In this document: one piece after another, positions 26,291 to 34,542 of the stretch
How positions within the stretch are numbered: the stretch's first letter is position 1
How the letters are laid out: each line of letters opens with the position of its first letter
Assembly: GCF_015477775.1 (NCBI RefSeq)
Contig: NZ_JADLQO010000004.1
Span: 372,001-436,000, forward strand
Direction of reading: 5' to 3'
Origin: Nocardia abscessus
Lineage (GTDB): Bacteria > Actinomycetota > Actinomycetes > Mycobacteriales > Mycobacteriaceae
DNA length: 64,000 bases
The notes under the pieces: model-generated
What the model was told of the DNA's origin: nothing
Seen by the model: only the letters and a program-made list of their open reading frames with translations
Databases searched by the model: none
Position numbers and translations under genes: made by a program

Positions 26291-26311
26291 CCCGGTGCGG
26301 CCGGTGCGGTC

Positions 26312-26587
26312 TCAGTCGCGCCGGTCGACGTGGCCGAGGTCGCGCTCGGGGGCGACCCGGTCGCGCACCCGCTGCTTCAGCACCGCGATGTCGGGGAATC
26401 CGCCGTCGGCCTTGCGCTCCCAGATCTGTTCGCCGTCGACGGTGATCCGGTAGATCCCGCCCGAACCCGGGACGAGCGCGACTTCGTCCAGGTCGGTGGC
26501 GAACGTGCTGAGCAGTTCCTGCGCCATCCAGCTCGCCCGCAGCAGCCAGCGGCATTGGGTGCAGTACTCGATCGCGACGCGTGCCAT
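26312..26587 (-). CDS. SelT/SelW/SelH (Rdx) family protein
   Basis: This 91-residue thioredoxin-fold protein has the redox CxxC near the N-terminus (YCTQCRWLLRA), as in selenoprotein W homologues with Cys instead of selenocysteine, and the central GSGGIYRITVDGEQIWERK stretch. It probably acts in a redox or thiol reaction in the cytoplasm, but its partner is unknown. It is followed on the same strand by, and probably independent of, the YchJ gene, which ends 18 bp upstream of its start. Confidence 0.9.
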   Translation of the reverse strand: MARVAIEYCTQCRWLLRASWMAQELLSTFATDLDEVALVPGSGGIYRITVDGEQIWERKADGGFPDIAVLKQRVRDRVAPERDLGHVDRRD

Positions 26588-26605
26588 GCCCGTCGACGCT
26601 ACCGG

Positions 26606-26995
26606 TCAGGCGTCGTGCGTGCCGTCCAGGTACACCCAGGCGCCGTCGGACCGGGCGAACCTGCTGACCTCGCGCAGTGCGCCGCGGCCGTCCGCGTCCC
26701 GGTAGTGCGCGACGAACTCCACCGTGCCGGTCTCGTCGAACAGTCCACCCCGGTCGGTCCGGATGATCTCCAGGAACAGCCAGCGCTGCGCCGGATCGAG
26801 GGTCAACTCGCGCGGGCGGGTGCGCGGGTGCCAAGAACGCAGCAGATAGTCGACGTCGCCCACGGCGAACGCGGTGTAGCGCGACCGCATCAGCGCTTCG
26901 GCGGTCGCGGCGGGACGCTCGCCGCGCAGCACCGGGCCACAGCACTCGTCGTACGCGTCACCGCGCCCGCACGGGCACCGTCGTGCTCCGCTCAC
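26606..26995 (-). CDS. YchJ family protein (UPF0225, SEC-C-type zinc motif)
   Basis: An N-terminal cysteine-rich SEC-C-like motif (RRCPCGRGDAYDECCGP) precedes the YchJ NTF2-like middle domain, with the signature ALMRSRYTAFAVGDVDYLLRSWHP. GTG 26995 (VSGARRCPCG) is preceded by GAGGAGA and gives 129 residues, the family length. The family is of unknown function. The 213 bp upstream hold no gene that I can support. Confidence 0.9.
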   Translation of the reverse strand: MSGARRCPCGRGDAYDECCGPVLRGERPAATAEALMRSRYTAFAVGDVDYLLRSWHPRTRPRELTLDPAQRWLFLEIIRTDRGGLFDETGTVEFVAHYRDADGRGALREVSRFARSDGAWVYLDGTHDA

Positions 26996-27208
26996 GCTGT
27001 CTCCTCTCCGGCACGAGCGCGACCCGTCGTGGCCGTGCTGTGCGACCACCTCCGGTGGGAGCCGGTCATGCCATCTCCCGTCCGTGCTCGGCCGGGTCCA
27101 TCATGATCGCCGTGTCGCGCCGCCTCGGGCAAACCTGAGAGCCGCACGCGGGACCGCCCTGGTCGACCCTCGTCGCACACCCGCAACCAGGTGCGCGACT
27201 GCCGAGCG

Positions 27209-27691
27209 TCAACGGTGCGCCTCGACCGCCGCCAGGTCCGCGGCCAAGGCGACCGTCTGCTCCCGCCAGCGCCGCAGATCGGTGACGCTCGGCGCGAGTT
27301 CGTAGTCGTGGTGGTGGGCGGCGCGCGAGAGGGCGGCCCAGAGCACCGCCACGCGCGCCGCCACGTCCGGCCCCGCGAAGGCGCGCAGCGCGATCAGCTG
27401 CGCTCGCATCGGGCAGCGGATCAGCGCGGGCGCCAGCCGCAGCCACAGGTCGTCCACGGCCTGTTCCAGGGCGATTCGCAGAATCCAGGCGGTCGCCCGC
27501 GACCACAGTCCGCCCGCGTCGGTCACCGATCCGCCGAGCAGCAGATCGACGGTCTCCAGCCGCTCGGCGACCGACGGCCGATTCGCCCGTGACCGGTGCG
27601 CGCCGTTCTTCCGCCGCTGCCCGTGCCGGGAACCGCGCCCGCCCTCCGCGGGCCCGCGGCGCGCGCCGACCGGCCGACGCCGCCCGCTCAT
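27209..27691 (-). CDS. Small HEPN-like protein encoded with a Rad50-like ATPase
   Basis: This helical protein of 160 residues (ATG 27691) has no catalytic family that I can name with certainty. The stretch LSRAAHHHDYELAP contains an R-x4-H motif (about residues 122-127), the HEPN ribonuclease signature, preceded by helices containing ILRIALEQAVDDLW. The N-terminal 45 residues are basic and low complexity. It starts 7 bp after the Rad50-like ATPase stop, so the two are co-transcribed and probably work together. An RNase or toxin-like role is inference; a non-catalytic helical partner is the alternative. Confidence 0.6.
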   Translation of the reverse strand: MSGRRRPVGARRGPAEGGRGSRHGQRRKNGAHRSRANRPSVAERLETVDLLLGGSVTDAGGLWSRATAWILRIALEQAVDDLWLRLAPALIRCPMRAQLIALRAFAGPDVAARVAVLWAALSRAAHHHDYELAPSVTDLRRWREQTVALAADLAAVEAHR

Positions 27692-27698
27692 CGGCGCT

Positions 27699-30143
27699 TC
27701 ACCGAGCCAGCCACGCGATGAACTTCTCCGTCTCACCGATCAGCTCGCGCATGTCACGTCCGATCGGCACGTGCGCGCCCGCCGTGGCGTCGCGCAGGGC
27801 GTCCACCACCCACCGTCCTTCCCGCGCGATGAGGTTCTTGTTCAGGTCGTCGACCTTGCTGCCGACCCCGAACACCGCCAGCGCCACCTTCGCCCTGGTG
27901 GAGTGCGCGGCGTCGATGTGGCGTTCCACCTCGTTGTGGTTCATGCCCTCGGCCAGCAGGGTGCGCCGCGCCCTGGCCAGACTGGCCGCCTCCACCGCCG
28001 AGCGGCAGCACGTGGCCACCAGTTCGTCCGCGATCGCCGCGGGCAACTGCGGGGTGCGCACCAAGGCGCGTGCGTCGTCCAGATAGCGGCGGATCGGGTC
28101 GCTGGACACCCGCACCTCGACCACCGAGCGGTCGCGGCGCTGCACCTCGAGCACGGTGGCGTCGAGCTGCATCCGCCGCACCGCCTCGGCGAGGCGCTCG
28201 TCATGGGTGAACACCACCACCTGACGGCTCCAGGCGACCGTAGCCAGCACTTGCGCCAGGCCGTCCACCTTGGCCGGGTCCATCGCCTGCACCGGGTCGT
28301 CGATCATGACGAAGCGGAACGGGCTCTCCTCCACCGTCGCTCGCGGCAGGAACAGCGACAGACCGAGCGCGTGCAACTCGCCTTGGCTCATCACACCCAA
28401 CGCGGCGCCGTCCACCTCGTCGACGGTCACGTCCAGCAGGACGCGGCGCGCGGTGCCCGCGTTGCCCTGCAAGCGGATCGCGCCCAATTCGACGTTGCTC
28501 TGCTGCCGCAGCGTGCGCCAGACCCAGCGGGCCGTCGTTTCCAGCGGCGTCATTCGTTCACCGCGCAGCCCCGCGGTGGCCGACTTAAGCCAATCCTCGG
28601 CCTTCTTCACTGTGCGCAGTTCCGCCGCGTGCGCGGCCACTTCGCGCGCGCCGTCCAGCCAGGCCACGATCCGCGGCACCAGCGGCGTCCACACCTCGTC
28701 CAAGCGGTCGAGTTCCTTGCGGGTGCCCTTCTGCAGCAGGTCGAGTTCGTCGACCAGCCGCGCATGCGCGACGCGCAGACGTTCGGGCAGGTCAGTGGTG
28801 TATTCGGTGGTAGTGAGCGCGGCCCAGTCGGCCCAGGCCCCGCGCACCGCCGTGGTGTCCACCGACGGAGGATTGCGCGGATCGAAATCCAGTTCGGCGG
28901 GAACGAGATCGGGAAGCGCCCGCGCGGCCCGCACGGCGTTGCCGAGCTCGATGCGGGCGGTGGTGAGCGCGTCCACCCGGGCGGCCAGCTGCTCGATGGC
29001 CGCATCGGTCTCGCGTACCCACGCCTCGTCGAGTGCGCCGCGGCCGCACACCGGGCACGGGCAGGCTCCACTCGCCGCCTGGTGCTCGCGCGCTTTGCGC
29101 AGCAGGTCGAGCAGGCGCAGATCGGCTTCGGCGTCGGCGGTGGCGCCCTGCGCGAGAGCCGCGCCGCACGCCTCCAGCCGGGACGCCACGGCTTCCACTT
29201 CGGCGTCGTCGGGCAGTGCGAGCCGCACGATCGCGCGCAGGCCGTCCGGTCCGGCCGGGTCGTCCACCGCACCCAGCACCTCGCGGCCCACGGCCGCCAG
29301 ATCCGGCTGGGCGGGGCGCAGCAGCCCGGCCACCCGGACCGCGCGGTCGTCGGCGACCGACGCGAGCAGCTCCAGCAGTTCCAGCCGTTCCTGACGCGAA
29401 TCTCGCACGGCGCGTTCCAGTTGCAGCCGGCGCATCCGGATCCGCTCCTGCGCCAGGGTGAGCTCGTCGAGCCCGAGCAGTTGGTGCAGCGCGTCGAACA
29501 GGTCGCTCGGCTTCCCGTCCACCAGCGCACCGAGCTCGCTGTAGGAAAGGAACGGGCGGTAGAGCTCGAGCTGCGCCGCCCAGCGGTCGGTGTCGAAAAT
29601 ACTCGGCGGCGCGGGCGGATACCGCTGGGTCCAGTGCGCGTCCGACAGATCCGCGTCGGGCGCCCATTCCTTGGTGATGGTCAGCCGGGGGGCGTCGCCC
29701 GCCGTGAGCAGTTCCAGCTCGATGCGGGCGGCCGTGCCGTCGTGCAGGTTGCGCCAGCCTTCCCGCCAGGCCGCCGATCGGCCGTCCCAGCGGCGATTGC
29801 CGCCGGTCAGGGCCAATTCGGCGGCCTCGGCGAAGCTGGATTTGCCGCTGCCGTTGCGACCGACCACGAGCGTGAGACCCGGACCGGGCGGCAGTTGCAG
29901 CGTCGTCTCCGGACCGATGCCGCGGAAACCGCACACCCGGATGGCGCTGAGGAAGATCCCGGAGTGATCGAACATCGTTGTCGCGTCATCTGATTCGGCT
30001 GCGCCGAGGGCGCGCAGCACGGTCCGCGTGACCGAGGGCGTCACCGCCGGGTCCTCGGCGAGGCGCCGGGTCACCACCTCCGAGAGCCGGGGCGTGGCGT
30101 CCGCGGATCCGGCGGCCTGGACAGCGTCGGGATCCAGGCGCAT
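27699..30143 (-). CDS. AAA family ATPase, SMC/Rad50-like with zinc-hook motif
   Basis: This protein of about 814 residues has an N-terminal Walker A (VVGRNGSGKSS, about residue 95), a central segment rich in charged helices with a CPCPVCG zinc-hook-like motif (about 361), an ABC-type signature (MSQGELHAL, about 584), Walker B (FVMIDDPVQAMD, about 612) and a His switch (VVVFTHDERLAEAV). It should dimerise on DNA or another polymer. ATG 30143 (MRLDPDAVQ) follows GGAGGGG by 9 bp; ATG 30176 is the longer alternative. It is transcribed with the HEPN-like gene and divergent from the SWIM operon. The function is unknown; defence or DNA repair are the leading options. Confidence 0.85.
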   Translation of the reverse strand: MRLDPDAVQAAGSADATPRLSEVVTRRLAEDPAVTPSVTRTVLRALGAAESDDATTMFDHSGIFLSAIRVCGFRGIGPETTLQLPPGPGLTLVVGRNGSGKSSFAEAAELALTGGNRRWDGRSAAWREGWRNLHDGTAARIELELLTAGDAPRLTITKEWAPDADLSDAHWTQRYPPAPPSIFDTDRWAAQLELYRPFLSYSELGALVDGKPSDLFDALHQLLGLDELTLAQERIRMRRLQLERAVRDSRQERLELLELLASVADDRAVRVAGLLRPAQPDLAAVGREVLGAVDDPAGPDGLRAIVRLALPDDAEVEAVASRLEACGAALAQGATADAEADLRLLDLLRKAREHQAASGACPCPVCGRGALDEAWVRETDAAIEQLAARVDALTTARIELGNAVRAARALPDLVPAELDFDPRNPPSVDTTAVRGAWADWAALTTTEYTTDLPERLRVAHARLVDELDLLQKGTRKELDRLDEVWTPLVPRIVAWLDGAREVAAHAAELRTVKKAEDWLKSATAGLRGERMTPLETTARWVWRTLRQQSNVELGAIRLQGNAGTARRVLLDVTVDEVDGAALGVMSQGELHALGLSLFLPRATVEESPFRFVMIDDPVQAMDPAKVDGLAQVLATVAWSRQVVVFTHDERLAEAVRRMQLDATVLEVQRRDRSVVEVRVSSDPIRRYLDDARALVRTPQLPAAIADELVATCCRSAVEAASLARARRTLLAEGMNHNEVERHIDAAHSTRAKVALAVFGVGSKVDDLNKNLIAREGRWVVDALRDATAGAHVPIGRDMRELIGETEKFIAWLAR

Positions 30144-30577
30144 GCGAAAAATCCCCTCCACCATCGAGCCGCACACTCCTCCGACCCCGTGCGCGGCGCC
30201 TTGTCGAAGCTGGGCGAAACGCTACCCGATCGCGTTCGAATCGCACACCGCGCCCATGCGAATCTGCCCGCGGGGATGGAAATATGGTCATCGAAGCGCC
30301 TGCGCCGCGTCTCGATGTCCACCCCTCGCGCCAACCCCGGCGGGCAGCTCGATGGTGTCGACACCCGTTCTGGGTGGCTCGGTCGAGCCGAACAGGACAG
30401 AATGCCAGAGCGCCCCGATCGGCGCAAGATCGTCCGATCGGCGAATATGACGCAGGGGCAAGCGGTTCCGTTCCCGGCGCGGTACCGGCGACGGTAGTTG
30501 TCGGTGCGCTGGGGTAGAAATCCGGTCAACCGAGCAACGAAGGAAGCGATGAGGCACCACCGAGCCGGAGCCGCGCG
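30144..30577. promoter_or_regulatory. 434-bp divergent promoter region between the Rad50-like and SWIM operons
   Basis: I see no supportable gene here. It must hold both divergent promoters. The direct repeat CCGATCGGCG occurs at 30415-30424 and 30434-30443, a 19-bp period that could be a regulator site. Several short open frames in it lack ribosome sites and codon bias. Confidence 0.45.
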
Positions 30578-33445
30578 ATGACGACGCCGTGGACCGAAGA
30601 CCAGGTCACGGCGTTGGCGCCGGACGCGAGCTCGCTGTCGGCGGCACGCAAGCTGGTGAACCGCTGGCAGGAGAGCGGGCAACACGGCGCGGCGCTGTGG
30701 GGCCGGTGCCAGGGCAGCGGGGCTACGCCGTACCAGACGATCGTCGACCTGTCCGGTCCCGCGTACCGGTGTTCCTGCCCGAGCCGCAAGTTCCCCTGCA
30801 AGCACGCGCTGTCGCTGTTGCTGCGCTGGGCCGCGGGCGAGGTCGCCGTGGCCGCGGAGACGGCGGACTACGCGGCGTCGTGGATCGGCGGACGTGCGGC
30901 GCGCGCCGCGACCGCCGACCGCACCCGCACCGCGAACCCGGCCACCGCCGAACAGCGCCGGGTACGAGTGACGGCGGGGCTGGAGGAACTCGACGTCTGG
31001 CTCGGCGATCAGGTGCGCACCGGGCTCGCGCAGGCCGATCGGTCCTACCGCGCCTTCGAGGCCGTCGCCGCCAGGATGGTCGACGCGCAGGCCCCGGGGC
31101 TCGCCTCCGCCTTGCGCAGGCTCCCGGCAGCCGTGGCCACCAGAACCGACTGGCCCGACGTGGTGCTGCGGGAGTACGCGCGGATGCACCTGCTGATCGC
31201 CGCGCACCGGCAGCTCGACGCGGTACCGCCCGCACTGCGCGCCAGCATCCGAACGCACGTCGGATACCCCAGCCCGGCCGAGACGGTGCGCGCCGAAGCT
31301 CCGGTCCGGGACCGATGGATGGTGTTCGGCCTGCGGATCACCGAGGAAGAACGCCTCTACACCCGGCGAGCCTGGCTGTACGGGCGGGAAACCGGGCGCT
31401 GGGCGCTGGTGGTCGATCATTCCTTCGGTTCCCCCGGCTTCCCGGCCGACGTTCCCGCACTCGGGCAACTGGCCGACGCCGAGCTGCATTTCTATCCGGG
31501 CGCCGCACCGCTGCGAGCACTGTGGGGTGAACGGCACGGCGTCGCCGAACCCTTCACCACACTGCCCGCCGAAACCGGCCGGGCCGCCACGATTGCCGCC
31601 GCGCTGGCCGCGCACGCGACCGCGCTGGGCGCCGATCCGTGGCTGCGTTCATGGCCGATGCTGTTGGCCCACGTGGTGCCCACGCGGACCGAACAGGGTT
31701 GGTACGTCACCGAATCCGACGGCACGGCGCTGCCGATCCGGCCGGGCGAACAGCCGTGGACGCTGATGGCCGTCTCCGGCGGTCACCCCGTGACCGTGAT
31801 CGGCGAGTGGAGCCCAGACGGGTTGGCGCCGATCTCGGTGTTCACCGCGGGCGAGGTGACCGACCTGACGCCGACCGACACCTTCGGCCGCGACGTGCCC
31901 CGTTCGCCCGCTGGGTCGTCCGCGAGCGCGGACCTCACCTCCGTCGCGCTGCTGGGCACCGCGCGCCGGGCCCCGGATCTCTCCGCGCTGGCGCACCCGA
32001 TCGCGCGCGCCGCCGAGCGATTGCCGAGCGACCCCGCGTTGCGGCTGCTCGAATCCGCCGCGCTGCACGACCTTTTCCGCCGAGGCGGGGTCGCGCCCGC
32101 CACCGCGGCGACGCCGGAACCAGCGGCGGACGATCCGCGCCCGATGCTGCCGCGCCCGGCCGCGGCACGCCTGGCACGCATGCTGCGGGAGCGTTCGGCA
32201 TTCCTTCCCGAATGGTTCGACGCGGCAGCGCCGCACGACTATCGGGCCCCGGACGCGCTCTGCGAACAACTGCTCGAGCACGCGAAGATCAACGCCACCT
32301 TGCGGGAGCCGCTGCTGCGCTTGGCGGGCACTCGGGGCAGCTGGCTGGCGGCCCGGCATCCGGACTGGCGCGACCTGGTACGGCAGCCGTCGCCCGGATC
32401 CGAACGCTCCGCCGACACCTGGCTGTTCGGCCGGCCCGCCGAGCGGCGCGACTGGCTGGCCGCCCTCCGGCACGACGACGCGGAGGCGGCCAGGACGACG
32501 CTCACCGCGGCGTGGCCGAAGGAGACCGGGCCGCTGAAGGCCGAACTGCTGGCCCTGCTCGCCGACGGACTCGGGCCGGACGACGAGCCCCTGCTGGAAA
32601 CGGCGTTGGACGACCGGCGGGCGGACGTGCGCCGCACCGCCGCCGGACTGCTCGCGCTGCTCCCGGAATCGGCCTTCAGCCTGCGCATGCGCGGCCGGGC
32701 GAGCGCGTGGCTGCGCGCCGAGCACCGCATGCTGCACACGCAGGTTGTTCTCGCCCTTCCGGATACGCTCGACGCCGCCGCGCAGCGCGACGGAATCACC
32801 GATCGCACGTCCGAATTCGCCTACCGCTGGAACGGCGCGCCCGACGTGTCAGCGGCGCGGCTGCGGCAGGTGGTCGCCGCGACCGCGCTGACGCACTGGA
32901 CCGGTGTGCTCGGCACCCCGCAGCAGGCGGTCCGCGCCACCATCGAGGACCGGTTCCGCCAGCCGGTCTTCGACGGCTGGGTGGACGCCGCACTGGCCCA
33001 GCGCGATTCGGCTTGGGCGCGGGCGCTGTTCGAAGCCGGTGTCCCCACCGACCTGGCGATGTTGCGCAGGCGCGAGCTGTTCGCGCTGCTGCCGCTATCG
33101 GACCGGACCGCTCACCTGGTGCGGCTGGACGGCTCCTGGCTCTCGGAGATCGAGGCGCTGCTGCCCGCGATGGGCCATCCGTGGCCGGAGGCGCTCGCCC
33201 AGCACGTCGTCCTGCTGCTCTTCGAACGGGCGCGGGCGGCGGCGCGGCGGCCCGAGGCGCACGGCGCGTCGCCGAACGCGCACCGGTCGCTGCTCGCCAC
33301 GGCCGCCGTCCACCTCCCGATCACCGCCGCGGGCAATCTGTCTGCGGTGGCCCGCCGATGCGACGATCCCGCCTGGGAGCGCGCCTTCGACCAGCTCGCC
33401 CACGACCTCAACCACCGCTCGATGATGCTCGAGGAGTTGCAGTGA
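30578..33445 (+). CDS. SWIM zinc finger protein with DUF5691-type C-terminus (YehQ-like)
   Basis: This 955-residue protein has a SWIM zinc finger near the N-terminus (YRCSCPSRKFPCKHALSLLL, about residues 62-82; pattern CxC-x7-CxH), which can bind DNA or protein. The rest is long and helical, with HEAT-like repeats (for example LLALLADGLGPDDEPLLETALDD) as in DUF5691 proteins. It is first in a four-gene operon where each next start overlaps the previous stop. The order SWIM, MoxR, DUF5682, VWA contains the same four families as E. coli yehQ, yehL, yehM, yehP. The biological role is unknown. Confidence 0.85.
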   Translation: MTTPWTEDQVTALAPDASSLSAARKLVNRWQESGQHGAALWGRCQGSGATPYQTIVDLSGPAYRCSCPSRKFPCKHALSLLLRWAAGEVAVAAETADYAASWIGGRAARAATADRTRTANPATAEQRRVRVTAGLEELDVWLGDQVRTGLAQADRSYRAFEAVAARMVDAQAPGLASALRRLPAAVATRTDWPDVVLREYARMHLLIAAHRQLDAVPPALRASIRTHVGYPSPAETVRAEAPVRDRWMVFGLRITEEERLYTRRAWLYGRETGRWALVVDHSFGSPGFPADVPALGQLADAELHFYPGAAPLRALWGERHGVAEPFTTLPAETGRAATIAAALAAHATALGADPWLRSWPMLLAHVVPTRTEQGWYVTESDGTALPIRPGEQPWTLMAVSGGHPVTVIGEWSPDGLAPISVFTAGEVTDLTPTDTFGRDVPRSPAGSSASADLTSVALLGTARRAPDLSALAHPIARAAERLPSDPALRLLESAALHDLFRRGGVAPATAATPEPAADDPRPMLPRPAAARLARMLRERSAFLPEWFDAAAPHDYRAPDALCEQLLEHAKINATLREPLLRLAGTRGSWLAARHPDWRDLVRQPSPGSERSADTWLFGRPAERRDWLAALRHDDAEAARTTLTAAWPKETGPLKAELLALLADGLGPDDEPLLETALDDRRADVRRTAAGLLALLPESAFSLRMRGRASAWLRAEHRMLHTQVVLALPDTLDAAAQRDGITDRTSEFAYRWNGAPDVSAARLRQVVAATALTHWTGVLGTPQQAVRATIEDRFRQPVFDGWVDAALAQRDSAWARALFEAGVPTDLAMLRRRELFALLPLSDRTAHLVRLDGSWLSEIEALLPAMGHPWPEALAQHVVLLLFERARAAARRPEAHGASPNAHRSLLATAAVHLPITAAGNLSAVARRCDDPAWERAFDQLAHDLNHRSMMLEELQ

Positions 33446-34542
33446 CGACCACCGACCCCACCCCGGCCCTGCTGCGCCCGCACGCCGAGCAGGCGTACGC
33501 CGACGAACTGCGCGCCCTCGCCGCCGCCGACGACCGGACCCGTCCGCCCTCGTGGCGGTTGTCGCCCTGGGCGGTGGTCACCTATCTGCTCGGCGGCACC
33601 CTCGGCGACGGCACCGTGATCACCCCGAAGTACGTCGGCCCGCGCAGGCTGATGGAAGTGGCGGTCGCGACGCTGGCCACCGACCGGGCGCTGCTGCTGC
33701 TCGGCGTGCCCGGCACCGCCAAAACCTGGGTCTCGGAACACCTTTCCGCCGCCATCAGCGGCGCCTCGACGCTGCTGGTGCAGGGCACCTCGGGCACCGC
33801 CGAGGAGGCGATCCGCTACGGCTGGAACTACGCTCGGCTCCTCGCGGAGGGACCGAGCGACGCCGCGCTGGTGCCGTCGCCGGTGCTCACCGCCATGCGG
33901 ACAGGTTCCATCGCCCGGATCGAAGAACTCACCCGCATCCCTTCGGACGTGCAGGACGCCCTGATCACCATCCTGTCCGAGAAGACCCTGCCGGTGCCCG
34001 AACTCGGCCGCGAGGTCCAGGCGGCCAAGGGCTTCAACGTCATCGCCACCGCGAACGACCGCGACCGCGGGGTGAACGAACTGTCCTCCGCGTTGCGCCG
34101 CCGCTTCAACACGGTGGTGCTGCCGCTGCCCGCGAGCGAGGACGAGGAGGTCGCCATCGTCAGCAGGCGGGTCGAGCAGCTCGGCTCCGCACTGGAACTG
34201 CCCACCGTGCCCGCGGCGGCCGAGGAGGTGCGGCGAGTGGTGCGGGTCTTCCGCGAGCTGCGTTCGGGCAGCACCGCCGACGGCCGCACCAAGCTCAAGT
34301 CACCGTCCGGGACGCTGTCCACGGCCGAGGCGATCTCGGTGATCACCAACGGCATCGCACTCTCGGCGCACTTCGGCGACGGCGTGCTGCGCGCCTCGGA
34401 CATCGCGGGCGCGGTGCTCGGCTCGGTGATCAAGGACCCGGTGGCCGACGCGGTGGTGTGGACCGAGTACCTGGAGGCCGTGGTCCGCGAGCGGCCCGAC
34501 TGGGCGGATTTCTACCGCGCCTGCCGGGAGGTCACCGGGTGA
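33442..34542 (+). CDS. MoxR-type AAA+ ATPase (YehL-like)
   Basis: GTG 33442 overlaps the SWIM gene stop (GTGA), giving 366 residues. The P-loop is GVPGTAKTW, with Ala before Lys as in RavA/YehL-type MoxR proteins. Downstream are a Walker B-like stretch (SIARIEELTRIPSDVQDALI), the sensor 1 Asn in FNVIATANDRDRG and the arginine finger region SSALRRRFN. MoxR ATPases act as chaperones that load or remodel a VWA partner, and a VWA protein is encoded two genes downstream. Upstream open frame from 31639 is a shadow. Confidence 0.9.
   Translation: MTTTDPTPALLRPHAEQAYADELRALAAADDRTRPPSWRLSPWAVVTYLLGGTLGDGTVITPKYVGPRRLMEVAVATLATDRALLLLGVPGTAKTWVSEHLSAAISGASTLLVQGTSGTAEEAIRYGWNYARLLAEGPSDAALVPSPVLTAMRTGSIARIEELTRIPSDVQDALITILSEKTLPVPELGREVQAAKGFNVIATANDRDRGVNELSSALRRRFNTVVLPLPASEDEEVAIVSRRVEQLGSALELPTVPAAAEEVRRVVRVFRELRSGSTADGRTKLKSPSGTLSTAEAISVITNGIALSAHFGDGVLRASDIAGAVLGSVIKDPVADAVVWTEYLEAVVRERPDWADFYRACREVTG

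Noticed and set aside
33552..34538. N-terminal extension of the DUF5682 protein
   Set aside because: It is antiparallel-looking Arg-rich sequence within the MoxR gene. The GTG at 34539 overlaps the MoxR stop as at the other junctions.
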